Assembly: GCA_036245805.1 (NCBI GenBank)
Contig: BTRK01000001.1
Span: forward strand, 11,532,001-11,596,000
Direction: 5' to 3'
Origin: Pristionchus mayeri
Lineage: Eukaryota > Nematoda > Chromadorea > Rhabditida > Neodiplogasteridae
Length of the DNA: 64,000 bases
Shown: positions 11,286 through 22,653 of the stretch, piece after piece
Layout: each line of letters begins with the position of its first letter
How positions within the stretch are numbered: position 1 is the stretch's first letter
Position numbers and translations under genes: made by a program
The notes under the pieces: generated by a model
Told to the model about the DNA's origin: nothing
The model's database searches: none
The model's input: the letters and a program-made list of their open reading frames with translations, nothing else

Positions 11286-11950
11286 TGCAATCACTTGTTT
11301 ACGATCGGTGTGATGTTTATGTCAGAACCACAATTTTGTCGTGGAAATTGTACTCAGATTGTTGCGATCATTTCACCATTAAAATAATTCTCTAATAAAA
11401 CCAACCACAATAATTATTTAAATCATTTGAAACAATAAAATTTGTAATCGATGACACCAGCTTGTTTGCTAATTACGGTACTTTCACTCGCGCGCATTCT
11501 GCTCTTCTTACATTATTTTAACGACTCCGACATATTCTTTCCAACTAACGCGTAATAAAACCTTGTATTGTTGTACAGCCATCGGTATGGATTGTTTTTT
11601 CATCACACTCTTCGCCTTGTTAGCACATTATTTATTGTTCTTGCGCTTTATTCTACTTCCATTGTTTACAGTCTTGATTAAATCCTTTAATTTTGCACGG
11701 CTCTTCACTAAAAGCTTAGAAGTTATTACACCCAAAAACAAAGTGACGGGTTTTTTTCCGCAACGGATCAGCGAGTTATATTTTCCAAGTGTTTGTATGC
11801 GCGTTGCGGCTCACACGGATAGGGAGGTGCGCGTTTGTTTGCGTTGCGTATCGCGTTCGCGGTTCAGAAACTACCAAATTCATGAAAAACGCGTTCCCAA
11901 GACAGCGACTTGATGGAGAAACGCGAACGTAAAAAGGCAACAGTGTGAAT
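11286..11950. other. Intergenic stretch before the ETGV-type first exon
   Basis: AT-rich spacer; the second half (about 11560-11940) has a short open frame without family resemblance. The start of the downstream first exon is the only clear signal. Confidence 0.4.
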
Positions 11951-12060
11951 ATGGCCGATGAAACATCGGGGAATCAACATATTTCTTGCTCGCGAGCACT
12001 GGAAGCGGCGATTTCCGATTCGGCTGATGTTTACGGAGAGACGGGAGTAGTGCTGCGCCG
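11951..12060 (+). CDS. ETGV-type first exon, orphan
   Basis: ATG then 36 codons plus 2 nt: MADETSGNQHISCSRALE ... ETGVVLR, ending at a GT donor in phase 2. Two relatives exist: exon 1 of the small coiled-coil gene at 25915 and the - strand exon at 54726-54835, all ending in phase 2 just after ETGV(V/L)L. The downstream zinc-finger exons all start in phase 0, so this exon cannot join them in frame directly; the phase-compatible coiled-coil exon found in the 25915 gene was not found here. Likely a relic first exon or one using an exon I could not see. Confidence 0.5.
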
Positions 12061-12229
12061 GTTAGTTTTAATCTTGTTCACTCGTGTTTTTATGCTTTTG
12101 TTCCATAATAATGAACTTTTTTTCGCTTGGTTAAGTTCTCATTTATCCGTGTTTGGCCATTACCCTTATAAATATATTATACACGTTTAGCGTTTTGCTT
12201 TGATTGACAACTATTGAAGTTGTTACACA

Positions 12230-13321
12230 TTTTTTCAAACAGGCGTTATTCTCATATAGAATTTTTCCAGCTTTCCAAACTTCCTGACGATGGAGATAGG
12301 ACCGAGGTCTATCCAGAATAAAAGTTTGAAGTTGCTGCTCGGCCGCACATTGGCTGCAGCCTAGCTGCAAAATCGCTATCAAAAATTAAGATAACGGCCC
12401 CTAGTCAAGCTAGATATAGTTTCAAGGCATCAAAATGATCGTCATCATGAGTCCAGATGATCCTGAGAATATGAACATAATATCTCAATATTTGCCCTCA
12501 GGGAATGAAAAAAATTACTTTTTCACATGACCACTTTTGGAGATTCATAACTTTTCGGGAAATCAGTATAAAAATCTGATTTTTGCTTAGAAATGTTCAA
12601 AATGTCTTATGTATATGATTCCCAACTTTTTAGAGTGTTTGAATATCTTTCCTGCCCGCGGCGGGCGGTTTTCGGAGGCACTTTCGAATCCCCGACCCGC
12701 TATTTCCGTCTGCACTGTCTCTACAACTTTGCCCAAAGTTATTAACAAATTTCAAAAAGTTGGGAATCGGTTCTTCAGAACATGTTGGACAAGCACACAC
12801 AATAACAATTGATTTCCTTAACTTTCCCACAAACTTGTTTCCGAAGGGTCATGCATTCAGGACCACGGCGCACCTCTGAAAACCGCCCGCCGCGGGTAGG
12901 AAAGATATTCAAACACTCTAAAAAGTTGGAAATCATATATATAAGACATGTTGAACATGCCTAAGCAAAAATCAGCTTTTTATACAGATTTCCCGAAAAG
13001 TTATGAATCTCCAAAAAGTGGTCATGTGAAAAAGTGATTTTATCATGCCCTGAGGGCAATTATTGCGATATTGTTTTCATATTCTCAGGATCATCTTGAC
13101 TCATGATGACGATCATTTTGATCCCTTGAAACAGTCTCTAGCTTGACTCGGAGCCGATATCTTTATTTTTGACATCGATTTTGCAGCAAGGCTGCAGCAA
13201 ATGTGCGACCGAGCAGCAACTTCAAATTTTTATTCTGGATAGAAATAGGTCTTATCACCAACTTCAGAAAGTTTAGCAAGCTGGAAAAATTCTGTATAAG
13301 AATAACGCCTGTTTGAAAAAG
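12230..13321. repeat. Long palindrome (foldback element), arms about 450 bp
   Basis: Left arm about 12230-12680 and right arm about 12868-13321 are inverted copies (for example TTTTCAAACAGGCG at the outer ends and CCCGCGGCGGGCGG near the loop). The loop is about 190 bp. Arms differ by scattered substitutions, so it is not recent. No coding sequence or clear target duplication. It follows the orphan first exon at 11951. Confidence 0.8.
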
Positions 13322-13809
13322 TGAAAATCGATTGCGTCATCACTACGCAATCCGTTATGGTGCACGTGATGACGCAATACTCGCATCGTATTTTTCGATG
13401 GGTTTGATATATAGCGCTACAACATCTAACTTGCTAAGTCACTTGCAGAAAAAGTTATATGAAAAAATCAAATCGTATGAATACTTTCCGGCGCTACTGT
13501 ATATGCTTATATAGCCATGATTTTCAAGTCACTTTCTCAATTTTTAGCCATGAACTCTTGGTCGTTTTTGACGAGTGAAACTCAAGATCATCTCCTGGTA
13601 GGAAGATTTATACATGGAAATGTAGGGGAGTACGTACTGATTACATTTATATATCTCCCAAGTTCCTTGGCCTTTTCTCAAGCGAACGGCAACGAGTTGT
13701 GCAATTGTCGTTTTTGCAATTGTCACCCTCCCAGTTATTCAAATATAATTCAAAAGGGAAAATTCCATTAATCTCTGATTTTTTAAACTATTAATCTCGT
13801 GTTTGTCAG

Positions 13810-16800
13810 ATGGAACCAAAAGATGAGCTTATCGATTCACCTTTGTCGGTTATTGATCAAGCATGTGTTTTTCTTCTATAAATTCTAATTCGAAATGTTG
13901 TGTGATTGGGGTGTCCGGAAAGTTCGTATAATGCTTCGGAAAAAAGTCAGTTCGCGATCAAATGCAGTGATTGCGCAATCTATTTGTCAACAATGTATTG
14001 CTCCCAGAGTCGTCGTTGGCTCCAGACGACGTCACGTCGAAAACGGGTTTTTCCCGTATGTCGCCTCTCGGGAAAGTGCTAAAATTACACGAATAGGGCT
14101 TCCGGGGTAGAATTTAATGCTGATTACGGTTATCCGCTTCATTTTTCACGAATTATTAAAATAATTTTTAAAATTTCAACTTTTTGAAGACGCAATATCG
14201 GGACGAGTGAGTTACATGGTTGGAACCGCCGTGATGTGCGGATTCAGAATCTCAATTTTCATCGATTTTCTCCATAGGACTTTAAAGATTGGAGTGAAAC
14301 GTGATGCGAAAATGGGTAAAAATGAGGCAATCACAGTCTCTTCCTCAATTCTCTCCCCCTGGCAGTTTACGGCCCCTCGCGCTCTCTCGATTTTCCACAC
14401 TATCTCGCCTCTTCCTTTCCTCTGCCGCGGGGAGAACCTGCGATTGCCTCATTTTCACCCATTTTCGCATCACGTTTTTACTCTAATCTTTAAAGTCCTA
14501 TGGAGAAAGTCGATGAAATTTGAGATTCTGAATCCGCACATCACGGCGGTTCCAGCCATGTAACTCACTCGTCCCGATATTGCGTCTTCGAAAAGTTGAA
14601 AACTATTTTAATAATTCGTGAAAAATGAAGTGGATAGGCGTAATCAGCATTAAATTCTACCCCGGAAACCCTATTCGCGTAATTGTAGCACTTTCCCGAG
14701 AGGCGACATACGCGAAAACCCGTTTTCGACGTGACGCCGTCCGGAGCCAACGACGACTCTGAGAGCGAAACGAATGTGCCCACCGTTTTCAGCACTTTCA
14801 ATTACCCCAAAACACATTGTTACAGGAAATCGATTTTTTTTGAGTCCCGGTCCATGCTCGATTCTTAGGCAAACGGCCTCATATACGCGATTGGAAATTT
14901 TTCAAATGGTTGTCGTTGTTAAAGTTATTAACTAATTACAGGCCTACGATAATATCTGCAAAGAGGAAGAGATGTCTGAGCATGGAGAGGCCAGTTGTGT
15001 CGTATGTTTTTTTACAAATCGTATTCCAGTTTTAGGCCCAATTCGATTTGAATTCATTTGGCTTTCACTATGAATTGAACCATCCCTCTCCTACTCATTC
15101 ACTGGATGAAATCTCAACTGTAAGTACTAAGAACATTACTTTATCAGAGAGGAATACAACTAAATGTACAGGACCGTGCAAAAGTCTCGCAACAAATTTG
15201 TTGTCGCCATAACTTTGTTCAAAACTGAGCTAGAGACTTATGGTTGGAAGCATTCGAGAGGTGAATATCAGGAGAAAATAATCATATGGCGCATGGTCTG
15301 AAACATATTTATCGCGGGTTTTTGAATTTAATTTTCGGCAGCACAATTTTCATGTATTTTTTGAAACAGCCGTAAGTCGATGTTATCTCGTACGAACTGT
15401 GATGGAAGTATAACCATTGATGTTTACAATCCACTATCCGGCTTGCTCGATGCACATCGGAAAGAGCTAATATATCGAGTTCCCGACACCTCCGAGACGT
15501 GTTTGAACGGCTATATCTTCGCTCCCAATTGAGCGATAGGGTCCCTATTTCGCAGCTACTATCTATACCTATATATAAAGCGCTAATTCCTGGCGCGTGA
15601 CCGGGTTGCGAAACAGTTGCGAAATGAGGAGAGAGAGATCGCGCGTCAACAAGTTGCGAAACGAGTGATTGCGAAACCTAGATACTCCGCTAGGACGGGG
15701 CCCCCGCCGAAGGCGGGGGGCAGCCGGACTAGTACAATAATAATGTAGAAACATTGTACCAAGTCTGATAGAGAACAGACAACAAACTGCAAAAATCGAA
15801 AAATTTTGGACACGGATTTTCATGCATGTGGAGAAGACCTTTAACGCTATCGAAAAAATCCGATTTCTTGCACCGTGATGCAGAATCTACCAATGAATAA
15901 TTGTTCGAAATCACGAAGTGAGACGATTTGTCCAACACATTTTACAGCCCAAAAACCACAGAGAGTCAGAACGGCCAAAGTCGTCAGAAATGGACCGTAG
16001 CGAAAGTCGACCTAGCATAACCGGATTGTTTCTTTAAAATTGGCTCCAATTCAATGATAAATGTGCATATCTAGGACTTGCAAAGCTGTTAGGTGCGTTT
16101 ATCGCAATTTAAACAAGATTCATTTTTACCTTGCACCGAGTCATATGGCTCATGGCTATCTGACTCTCTGTGCACAGCATTCTGACTCGACAGAAAAGGG
16201 AGCTGAGTCGAACGGCAATCAGTATACTTGAAATACTTATGAAACATAAAATCTCCCTCCGTGAATCGCCCTCTCGGTGAACGGAACGGGCTAGGCTGAT
16301 TTGTGTTTCACTTCGACTATGGAACGCAAAAGTGCTCAGAGTGATCAAATTGGGGGCATTGTTTTATGTTTCTAGGGATTCTCAAACAACGAAGAGCTTT
16401 CAAACATCCTATTTGCAGTTTGGTTTTTCGCGGGAAAATTCAAAATATTAATCCCTTTGTCTACTCTTATCCGGATAGAACAATGGGGGTCAGAACGCTG
16501 TGTGTGGTTTTTGGGCTGTATAATGTGTTGGACAAATCGTATCACTTCGCGATTTCACACACTTATTCATTAATAGATTCTGCATCACGTTCAAGAAAAC
16601 GGATTTTTTCGATAGCGTTGAAGGTCTTCTCCACATGCATGAAAATTCGTGTTCAAAATTTTTCGATTTTTGCAGCATGTTGTCAGATCACTATCAGACT
16701 TGGCATAATGTTTCTACATTATTAGTGTATAGTAGCTGCGAAATAGAGGCCCTATCGCTCAACTGGGAGCGAAGATATAGCTGTTCAAACACGCCTCGGA

Positions 16801-18372
16801 GGTGTCGGAAACTCGATATATTAGCTCTTTCCGATGTGCATCGAGCAAGCCGGATAGTGGATTGTAAACATCAATGGTTATACTTCCATCACAGTTCGTA
16901 CGAGATAACATCGACTTACGGCTGAGTTTCAAAAAATAGATGAAAATTGTGATGCCGAAAATTAAATTCAGAAACCCGCGATAAATATGTTTCAGACCAT
17001 GCGCCATATGATTATTTTCTCCTGATATTCACCTCTCGAATGCTTCCAACCATAAGTCTCTAGCTCAGTTTTGAACAAAGTTATGGCGATAACAAAGTTG
17101 TTGCGAGACTTTTGCACGGTACTGTATCTCTTTGTAGAGGAACCTCATAAACATAACCACTTATGATACTTTCGTATTCTGGTTACATACACGTTGTGTT
17201 TTCCTAAGACTCGAAAAAGAAATATGTTAACATATAGTATGTTAACACATTCAGGTTGTTCCTAAGAAGAGAAATTCATCATGCAAAGGACCGCCTCGTT
17301 CGAAATTTGTGAAGAAGAACAACGAGCATTCGATGAAAAGTGGAAAGGAGAAAAACGAGTTGAAGTGTCCCGAGTGCGAAGTCAGTTCTTGTCACTGTTG
17401 ATAATTAAATCATGCAAATTTACTCCATTGTGTGAATTTCAGTTCCGCTCTAGTTCGGCCATTTCTTGGTGCATACATCTCAAGGGAAAGCACTCTACCA
17501 CACCTACTTTGGTGAGCTTTCTTTCTGAAAATTGCAACTCCTAGTAGGGATGGCAATTCGGTTCGATTAATGGATTATCCACTATCCGAACCGCCGCGAC
17601 GCGCGCGCGGTGCAATAAAAGAGGTTTGGATTATCCATTTGATCGCACGCAAAGTGATGCATTGAAATGATAACCCGTACCCATTTGTCCAACACTAATT
17701 CCTAGTCTAAAAGCAAGAATTTATGGCATTCGATGTTTAATTATAGGCCGGATGTCTCATTCGCTGTGATTGTGGTAACGAATCATTCTCGTGTGCACAC
17801 AGTCGAGAGGTATACTTTCGTTATTCTGTGATGCTAGCATGATTTTAAAATCTTAAAGAAGAGTAGCTTTCATAATGGAAACTGACCCATTTTCAGTGCG
17901 ATATTTCGAATTTCACCGTCATTCGCAATGGAAATGGACAGATTCGAAGAATTCGGATGACACCTCAATGTGTTCTGTGCAAGGTGAGAAGTAGTGGTGG
18001 GCCAACGTTATATGTTCCATTATCGACATTATAAAATACAGAATGCATGATATTTCCTTGATTATTTATCATCGACAATTTTAACTTTTTCATCAGAAAT
18101 ACCCCACGACGTCATGCGGATATTCGACGCATCTCATCAGACATCACAAAACGGCGCTGCATGCGGTTGGTTGAGTAAACAAATGATTTATTATCACTTC
18201 ATCATCAGAACGGAATCTACCTCATCTGTACTTGTGGTCTCAATTACACCACTCAAAATGATTTTAAGAAGCACGACAAGAAAGTACATTTTTCAGCATC
18301 ATGCATGATATAACAATTACAATTCAGTGTTCTGGAAACGAGTTCACTCTCCACAAATTAGACGAAGATTAA
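13810..18372 (+). CDS. Multi-zinc-finger gene D, 5' end degraded
   Basis: Exons: 13810-13860 (MEPKDELIDSPLSVIDQ, followed by GC rather than GT), 14942-15001, 15036-15119, 17255-17380, 17443-17511, 17747-17809, 17897-17983, 18097-18165, 18209-18283, 18328-18372. They give acidic segments (KEEEMSEHGE; THSLDEIST as in gene C), then CPECE plus H-x4-H, RCDCGNESFSC, one exon fusing CDISNFTVI with TPQCVLCK (two exons in gene C, so an intron loss), HLIRHH, CTCGLNYTT...KKHDKK, and FTLHKLDED-stop. The fingers read cleanly, but the usual LKEEP start exon is missing, the 13810 donor is poor, and only one terminal module is present. Two foldback elements and a Helitron swell the introns. May be a 5'-damaged gene rather than a working one. 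Confidence 0.65.
14000..14765. repeat. Long palindrome, arms about 330 bp
   Basis: Arms about 14000-14332 and 14442-14765 are inverted copies with an 8-nt net offset; loop about 110 bp, pyrimidine-rich. Matching landmarks include GAGGCAATC / GATTGCCTC next to the loop and AGAGTCGTCGTTGGCTCC at the outer edge. Open frames inside mirror each other because of the palindrome and are not genes. Intronic in gene D. Confidence 0.8.
15169..17124. mobile_element. Tc1-like foldback element with long inverted arms
   Basis: A 1,956-bp element flanked by TA (15167-15168 and 17125-17126) with ends CAGGACCGTGCAAAAGTCTC and CAGTACCGTGCAAAAGTCTC. The inverted arms extend about 640 bp inward on each side (left arm additionally carries a Helitron), leaving a loop of about 500 bp near 15990-16480. 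No transposase recognised. Intronic in gene D. Confidence 0.85.
15562..15732 (+). mobile_element. Mini-Helitron, 171 bp
   Basis: Starts TCTATACCTATATATAAAGC, a classic Helitron 5' end, and ends in a GC hairpin (CCCCCGCCGAAGGCGGGGG), a short gap, then CTAG. It lies between A and T. The matching right arm of the host Tc1-like element supplies the empty site (CTACTATACA), which confirms insertion between A and T without target duplication. No Rep/helicase, so non-autonomous. Confidence 0.9.
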
Positions 18373-18480
18373 GGGGATGCAGGATCTACTCGAGGATTTA
18401 TTTTTAGATTCCGCTCATATTCAATTGTTCTCTGTCAATCGTTTCTCCGATATTGTTTTTTCCCAATATTTTTTTTCTAA

Positions 18481-18550
18481 TTATAAAGAAGTTCACTTTC
18501 TGGTGAGATTGAATAAGTGCGATATATTCTGGTTTAATTCCGGACGAATT
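18481..18550 (+). promoter_or_regulatory. Conserved intergenic block upstream of gene F
   Basis: TTATAAAGAAGTTCAC ... GGTTTAATTCCGGACGAATT, very close to the block before gene A. It ends about 60 bp before the ATG at 18611. Confidence 0.5.
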
Positions 18551-20313
18551 ATTTTTGAATTTGATGTAATGGCTTTGTCACTTGCGTTAATCAATTGGAT
18601 AATTAAAGTTATGTCGACCGGAGGATCGAGTTATCTAAAGGAGGAACTGAAAGAGGAGCCATTGGACGACTATCCATCGATGTCCCTTGGCAATGAGGTT
18701 TCTTCGCTAATACTATGTTGATAAAAAATGTGAACTACCTCGCAAATAGCTAGAATATTGAATTGCATCAGCTTTGCGTTGGCCAAATTACACACTATGT
18801 TACAGAAGTTCAATCTAACTCTTCTTGTAGAATACATACTTTGGACGATGGAAATTTAAATGTAACCTTTACAGAAGTCGAATCAATCCGCTGTATTTCT
18901 GAAGGAGCCCAAGGAAGAGCTTCTTGAGATGGAGATAAAAGATGAACCGATCGACGAACATCTATCGAATGGAAATCAAGTGAGTATTTACTCAATGTTA
19001 TATTTCAATAATTTTCTTTTAGCCATCTGGTCCGGATTTCTTTGGAGATGAGATTAAGGAGGAGGAATTTATGAATGATGATTTGGTTAGCACTTCTAAC
19101 AAATTCAATAAGTTGAAAATTTTTTTCATTTCAGATCGAGCCAAAAGACGAACCTATCGACATACCTTTATCAGCTGTTGATGAGGTATATTTTCACTCT
19201 AATTTGTAATTCGAAGAAATATATTTCAGAAATTCACCGTGGATCTATTGGATGAATTTAAGGACCAGCCGATACTGAATGAAGAAATGGTGCTTTCCAT
19301 TATAAATGCCTTTATCTCATAATTTTCTACGGAAAACAACTTATTTGCAGAGTATATATGCATATATCATACAAGTTAATATATCATATATCATACAAAT
19401 CATATATGATACAAATTCATGTTTCAAATTTCTAATAAACGCTAGATTGCACGAAATGATTTTTTCGGAATAACCATATAGGAGATAGGAAATCAATGAC
19501 AGTTTTCCTTCAAATCTTCTCAGGAATCTTTCGAGAATGCAGAAGTGGAGACGAGAAAAAGACCACCGAGGAATGCATCCAGACCTGCGAAATATATATG
19601 GAAGAATCATGTGGAGACGTTGAGCCATCTACGAAGAAAAGAAGATCGGAATCAGTGGAGAAGAACGAAAAGGTTAGCATTCACCCACAAACCCTTTGTT
19701 TCGTGTATTTCATTATATTGATTTTTTTTTAGTTTTGCTAATCAATTCTATGGAGAGCTCAGTTGCAACTTGGGTCCCATCCAGATTGTTCCTTACGAGA
19801 AGAATGAACGACCAATCAACAGGGGTCCAAATAAATCAAAGGAAAAGGATTTGAAGAAGAATGAACTGAAGTGCCTCGAATGCGAAGTGAGTTATTCTTA
19901 ATTTATTCACGCCTAAACCCATGAAAAATACTTCACAGTACCGCACAAGATCGGCCGATGCATGGATATCTCACCTCAGACAAAATCACTCCACATATCC
20001 CATTTTAGTGAGACTGGATTTGAATGTATTGTCCACTTGTATACACCGTTCTTTAGTTTGTAGCCTTAATTTATACAGGCCGGATGCTTCCTTCGATGTG
20101 ATTGTGGACACGAATGCTACTCGAATCTTCACAGTTATGAGGTATCCTTTTTATTATTATGTGATGTTCGCATGATTTTCTAAATTGAAACTGGTTCATT
20201 TGCAGTGCAAAATTTCGAACTTTCTGTGATTCGCAAAGGAGACGGACCTATTCGGAGATTCACTGATCCTCCGGTTAATCTTGATCATATATCTTCAATT
20301 TCAAAATATTATA

Positions 20314-21579
20314 TCAGGTTGGAACAAAAGTTCTGTCCGATTTCAATATTTTGGTTATCTTACATTCAACATCCTTACTTTTCTACCGATTTTCAAATGG
20401 TTGTTCTCACACAATAAGTGATTCAACACTCTGTATAGCGCGCATTTGTACAGCTCTATAGCATCAGAATTGTGGTCGCAGTGCGAGGCAAATGTCACCG
20501 TAACAGGTAACTAGGCTATGAATTTTTCCGAGTTCCAATCTATAGGTCTGAGAGATAGTGCCAACCGTATTATATTTTTGGAAAGTACCATGAACGTGTA
20601 TTACAGCAGCAACTTAAAATTAATTCTAACACAAAAGGCCAACTTGAAAAATGCACCAATTGGTCATTACTGATATCCTGGACATGACCTCAGATGAATT
20701 TACCTACCGTGCATTCAAATAGTTAGACTTAGAGATTAAACCATACTGAAAATGTATAGATCCGGCCCTGTTCAGCACATTATTTTTTTTAGGTAATTGT
20801 GCGATCCTCCTGTCACAAGCAAAATTTATTTAAATATTGCTGCCCAAAATTCAATATTAAAATCGACATATTTTCCCAGTTACTGCCTCGCATACAGTTG
20901 ATCAGCTCGTTATTTTGTGATAACATGCTGAAGCTGACCCTACCCTATTACATTGTGGCTTGGGTAAGTTGGGTGATAGGTACTTTTGGTAGAAAAGTAA
21001 TCCTAGCCTGGACACCAAAAGTCGGAATTTTGCATGTTTAGCAAGGATAATATGTTTTTGAAAAATCACAATTTCGAGAAAGATGAAGATCAGTTCAGCT
21101 AGACTTTTCTAATGTATAAATGACGCAATAGTAGTGCACTATATCGCCCATATTCTAAGAACTGTCAGTTTGATTATCGGGGCAGGAATACTAATCGATT
21201 GAACAGCTCCATCACTCCATCTTACTCTTAGTTCCTCATGTAATTCGGGGAAGGGGTGGATCAACCCCACCATTCAACCTAGGCTTAGAAAGTACTTGAC
21301 ATGGCCTTCTCAATAATATATGTGAAATTGCCCCACGACTTTTCTCTTCTGCAAAATAATGATCCAAACACTTGAAAAAAAATCAGAAACTTGGTTTGAT
21401 GACAATCATCAATTTCTCGTATACCCTGAGTCACTTATTTGATCTGAACATATGTATGGAATGTTCAAGTGTTCCACCTAATTACGCTACTAAGTTAGCT
21501 CAATGCGATTTGAGATGAGAATTTTACGCGAGCTCAAACGTGGTTCACGAAATCGGACAGAACTTATGTTCCAACCTAA
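20314..21579. mobile_element. Mariner-like element, 1.27 kb
   Basis: Ends TCAGGTTGGAACAAAAG and the inverted partner (...ATGTTCCAACCTAA), with TA on both sides (20312-20313, 21580-21581). Size fits a full-length mariner family member, but the frames are short and no transposase can be identified by eye. It sits only 12 bp from the next mariner-like element, in the same intron of gene F. Confidence 0.8.
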
Positions 21580-21796
21580 TAAACCCTCGTATCAGGTCGT
21601 TGCATAAGTCTTGTCCGATTTTATCATTTACAAATTCCGGCTTCTACAGCCATTCACGTGAGCTTTGGCACCATGTACCTTTTGTGATATATGGAGTATG
21701 TAATACACTTTGTAGCGCATTGTACTACATCTCTGCCGTTTCAATAATTGGAACACCAAATGAGGCGATAGCAATGCGCTAGCACGTTATTAATCA

Positions 21797-22282
21797 CTAG
21801 TCCGGCTGCCCCCCGCCTTCGGCCACAGTATTAAGCGCCAGGCAGTCCACGGACAAATCCGAAAAGCGCACCTAATACTTTAATTTTCTATGAAACATGA
21901 ATGAATCGACCACTTCCGTATTTCGAAGCAGATTAGGGTCATTTGTGTTTCACAAACACTATGAAATGGAAACGGTTTTAGTGACCCAATTGTTCTAGGT
22001 TTCACAAATGGTTCATATTAAAACTCGATACAGTAAGCTAAAATTCCGTGCAAGAGCAAATTCGCTGCTTTTTGAATTTGAAAAGGAGCGCGAAATGAGC
22101 TTTTGCTTTTGCACGGGGCTTAATACTGTGCGGCGTGGGCCCCGTCCTAGCGGAGTATCGGAGGGTTTCGCAATCACTCGTTTCGCAACTTGTTGGCGCG
22201 ATCTCTCCCCCCCCACTTCGCAACTATTTCGCAATCCGGTCAAACGGACAGACGGACACTGCGCTTTATATATAGGTATAGA
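21797..22282 (-). mobile_element. Helitron, non-autonomous, minus orientation
   Basis: Read on the minus strand it starts TCTATACCTATATATAAAGC (at 22282) and ends with GC-rich hairpin, CCGGACTAG (at 21797). Flanks are A and T, as for Helitrons. Termini and sub-terminal sequence match the mini-Helitron at 15562-15732 closely, so both are one family. A TIR element is nested in its 3' hairpin region. Confidence 0.85.
21824..22130. mobile_element. TIR element nested in the Helitron, CGGC target duplication
   Basis: A 307-bp insert with inverted ends CACAGTATTAAGC and GCTTAATACTGTG, flanked by CGGC at 21820-21823 and 22131-22134. The 15562 Helitron gives the empty site (GCCTTCGGCGGGGGCCCC in the same orientation), with one CGGC, confirming the insertion and the 4-bp duplication. 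No coding capacity. Superfamily not assigned. Confidence 0.8.
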
Positions 22283-22384
22283 TTATTTATCCAATCCACC
22301 ATAAAAAAGAACTCGAAAAAGTACAGAACTACTTCACAAGACGCTTATTTATGCGCTGTTTTAATCATACTTGGGAAAACATGC

Positions 22385-22653
22385 CCACTGTTCCAGATCG
22401 CAACAAGAAATTAGGCATTGAGTCCCTAGAGAAGCGTAGAATAGCGATTGATATTAGAGTAGCCACAAATCTCATTCGAGGCAAATATAGTATTTCCAAC
22501 CGAAAACCACATTATTTCAAAATTTACTACACTAGAAACGGTATGAACTTCAATAATCCTGGATCGAACCACAACTACAGACACAATAGCTTCTTTCCAA
22601 GAGCGGCAAGGCTTTTAGTAAATTCCGAGAATCAAACTAGTTCCCCTGAGTAG
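22385..22653 (+). mobile_element. 5'-truncated LINE fragment, second copy
   Basis: Frame NKKLGIESLEKRR ... NSFFPRAARLLVNSE-stop at TAG (22651-22653), almost identical in protein to 9967-10219. Non-LTR retrotransposon C-terminal tail. Nested in the mariner-like element 21592-23428. Confidence 0.7.

Noticed and set aside
14207..14563. A 118-codon frame and its mirror-image partners.
   Set aside because: The frames span the palindrome 14000-14765 and repeat the same peptide in both orientations, as expected from inverted repeats.
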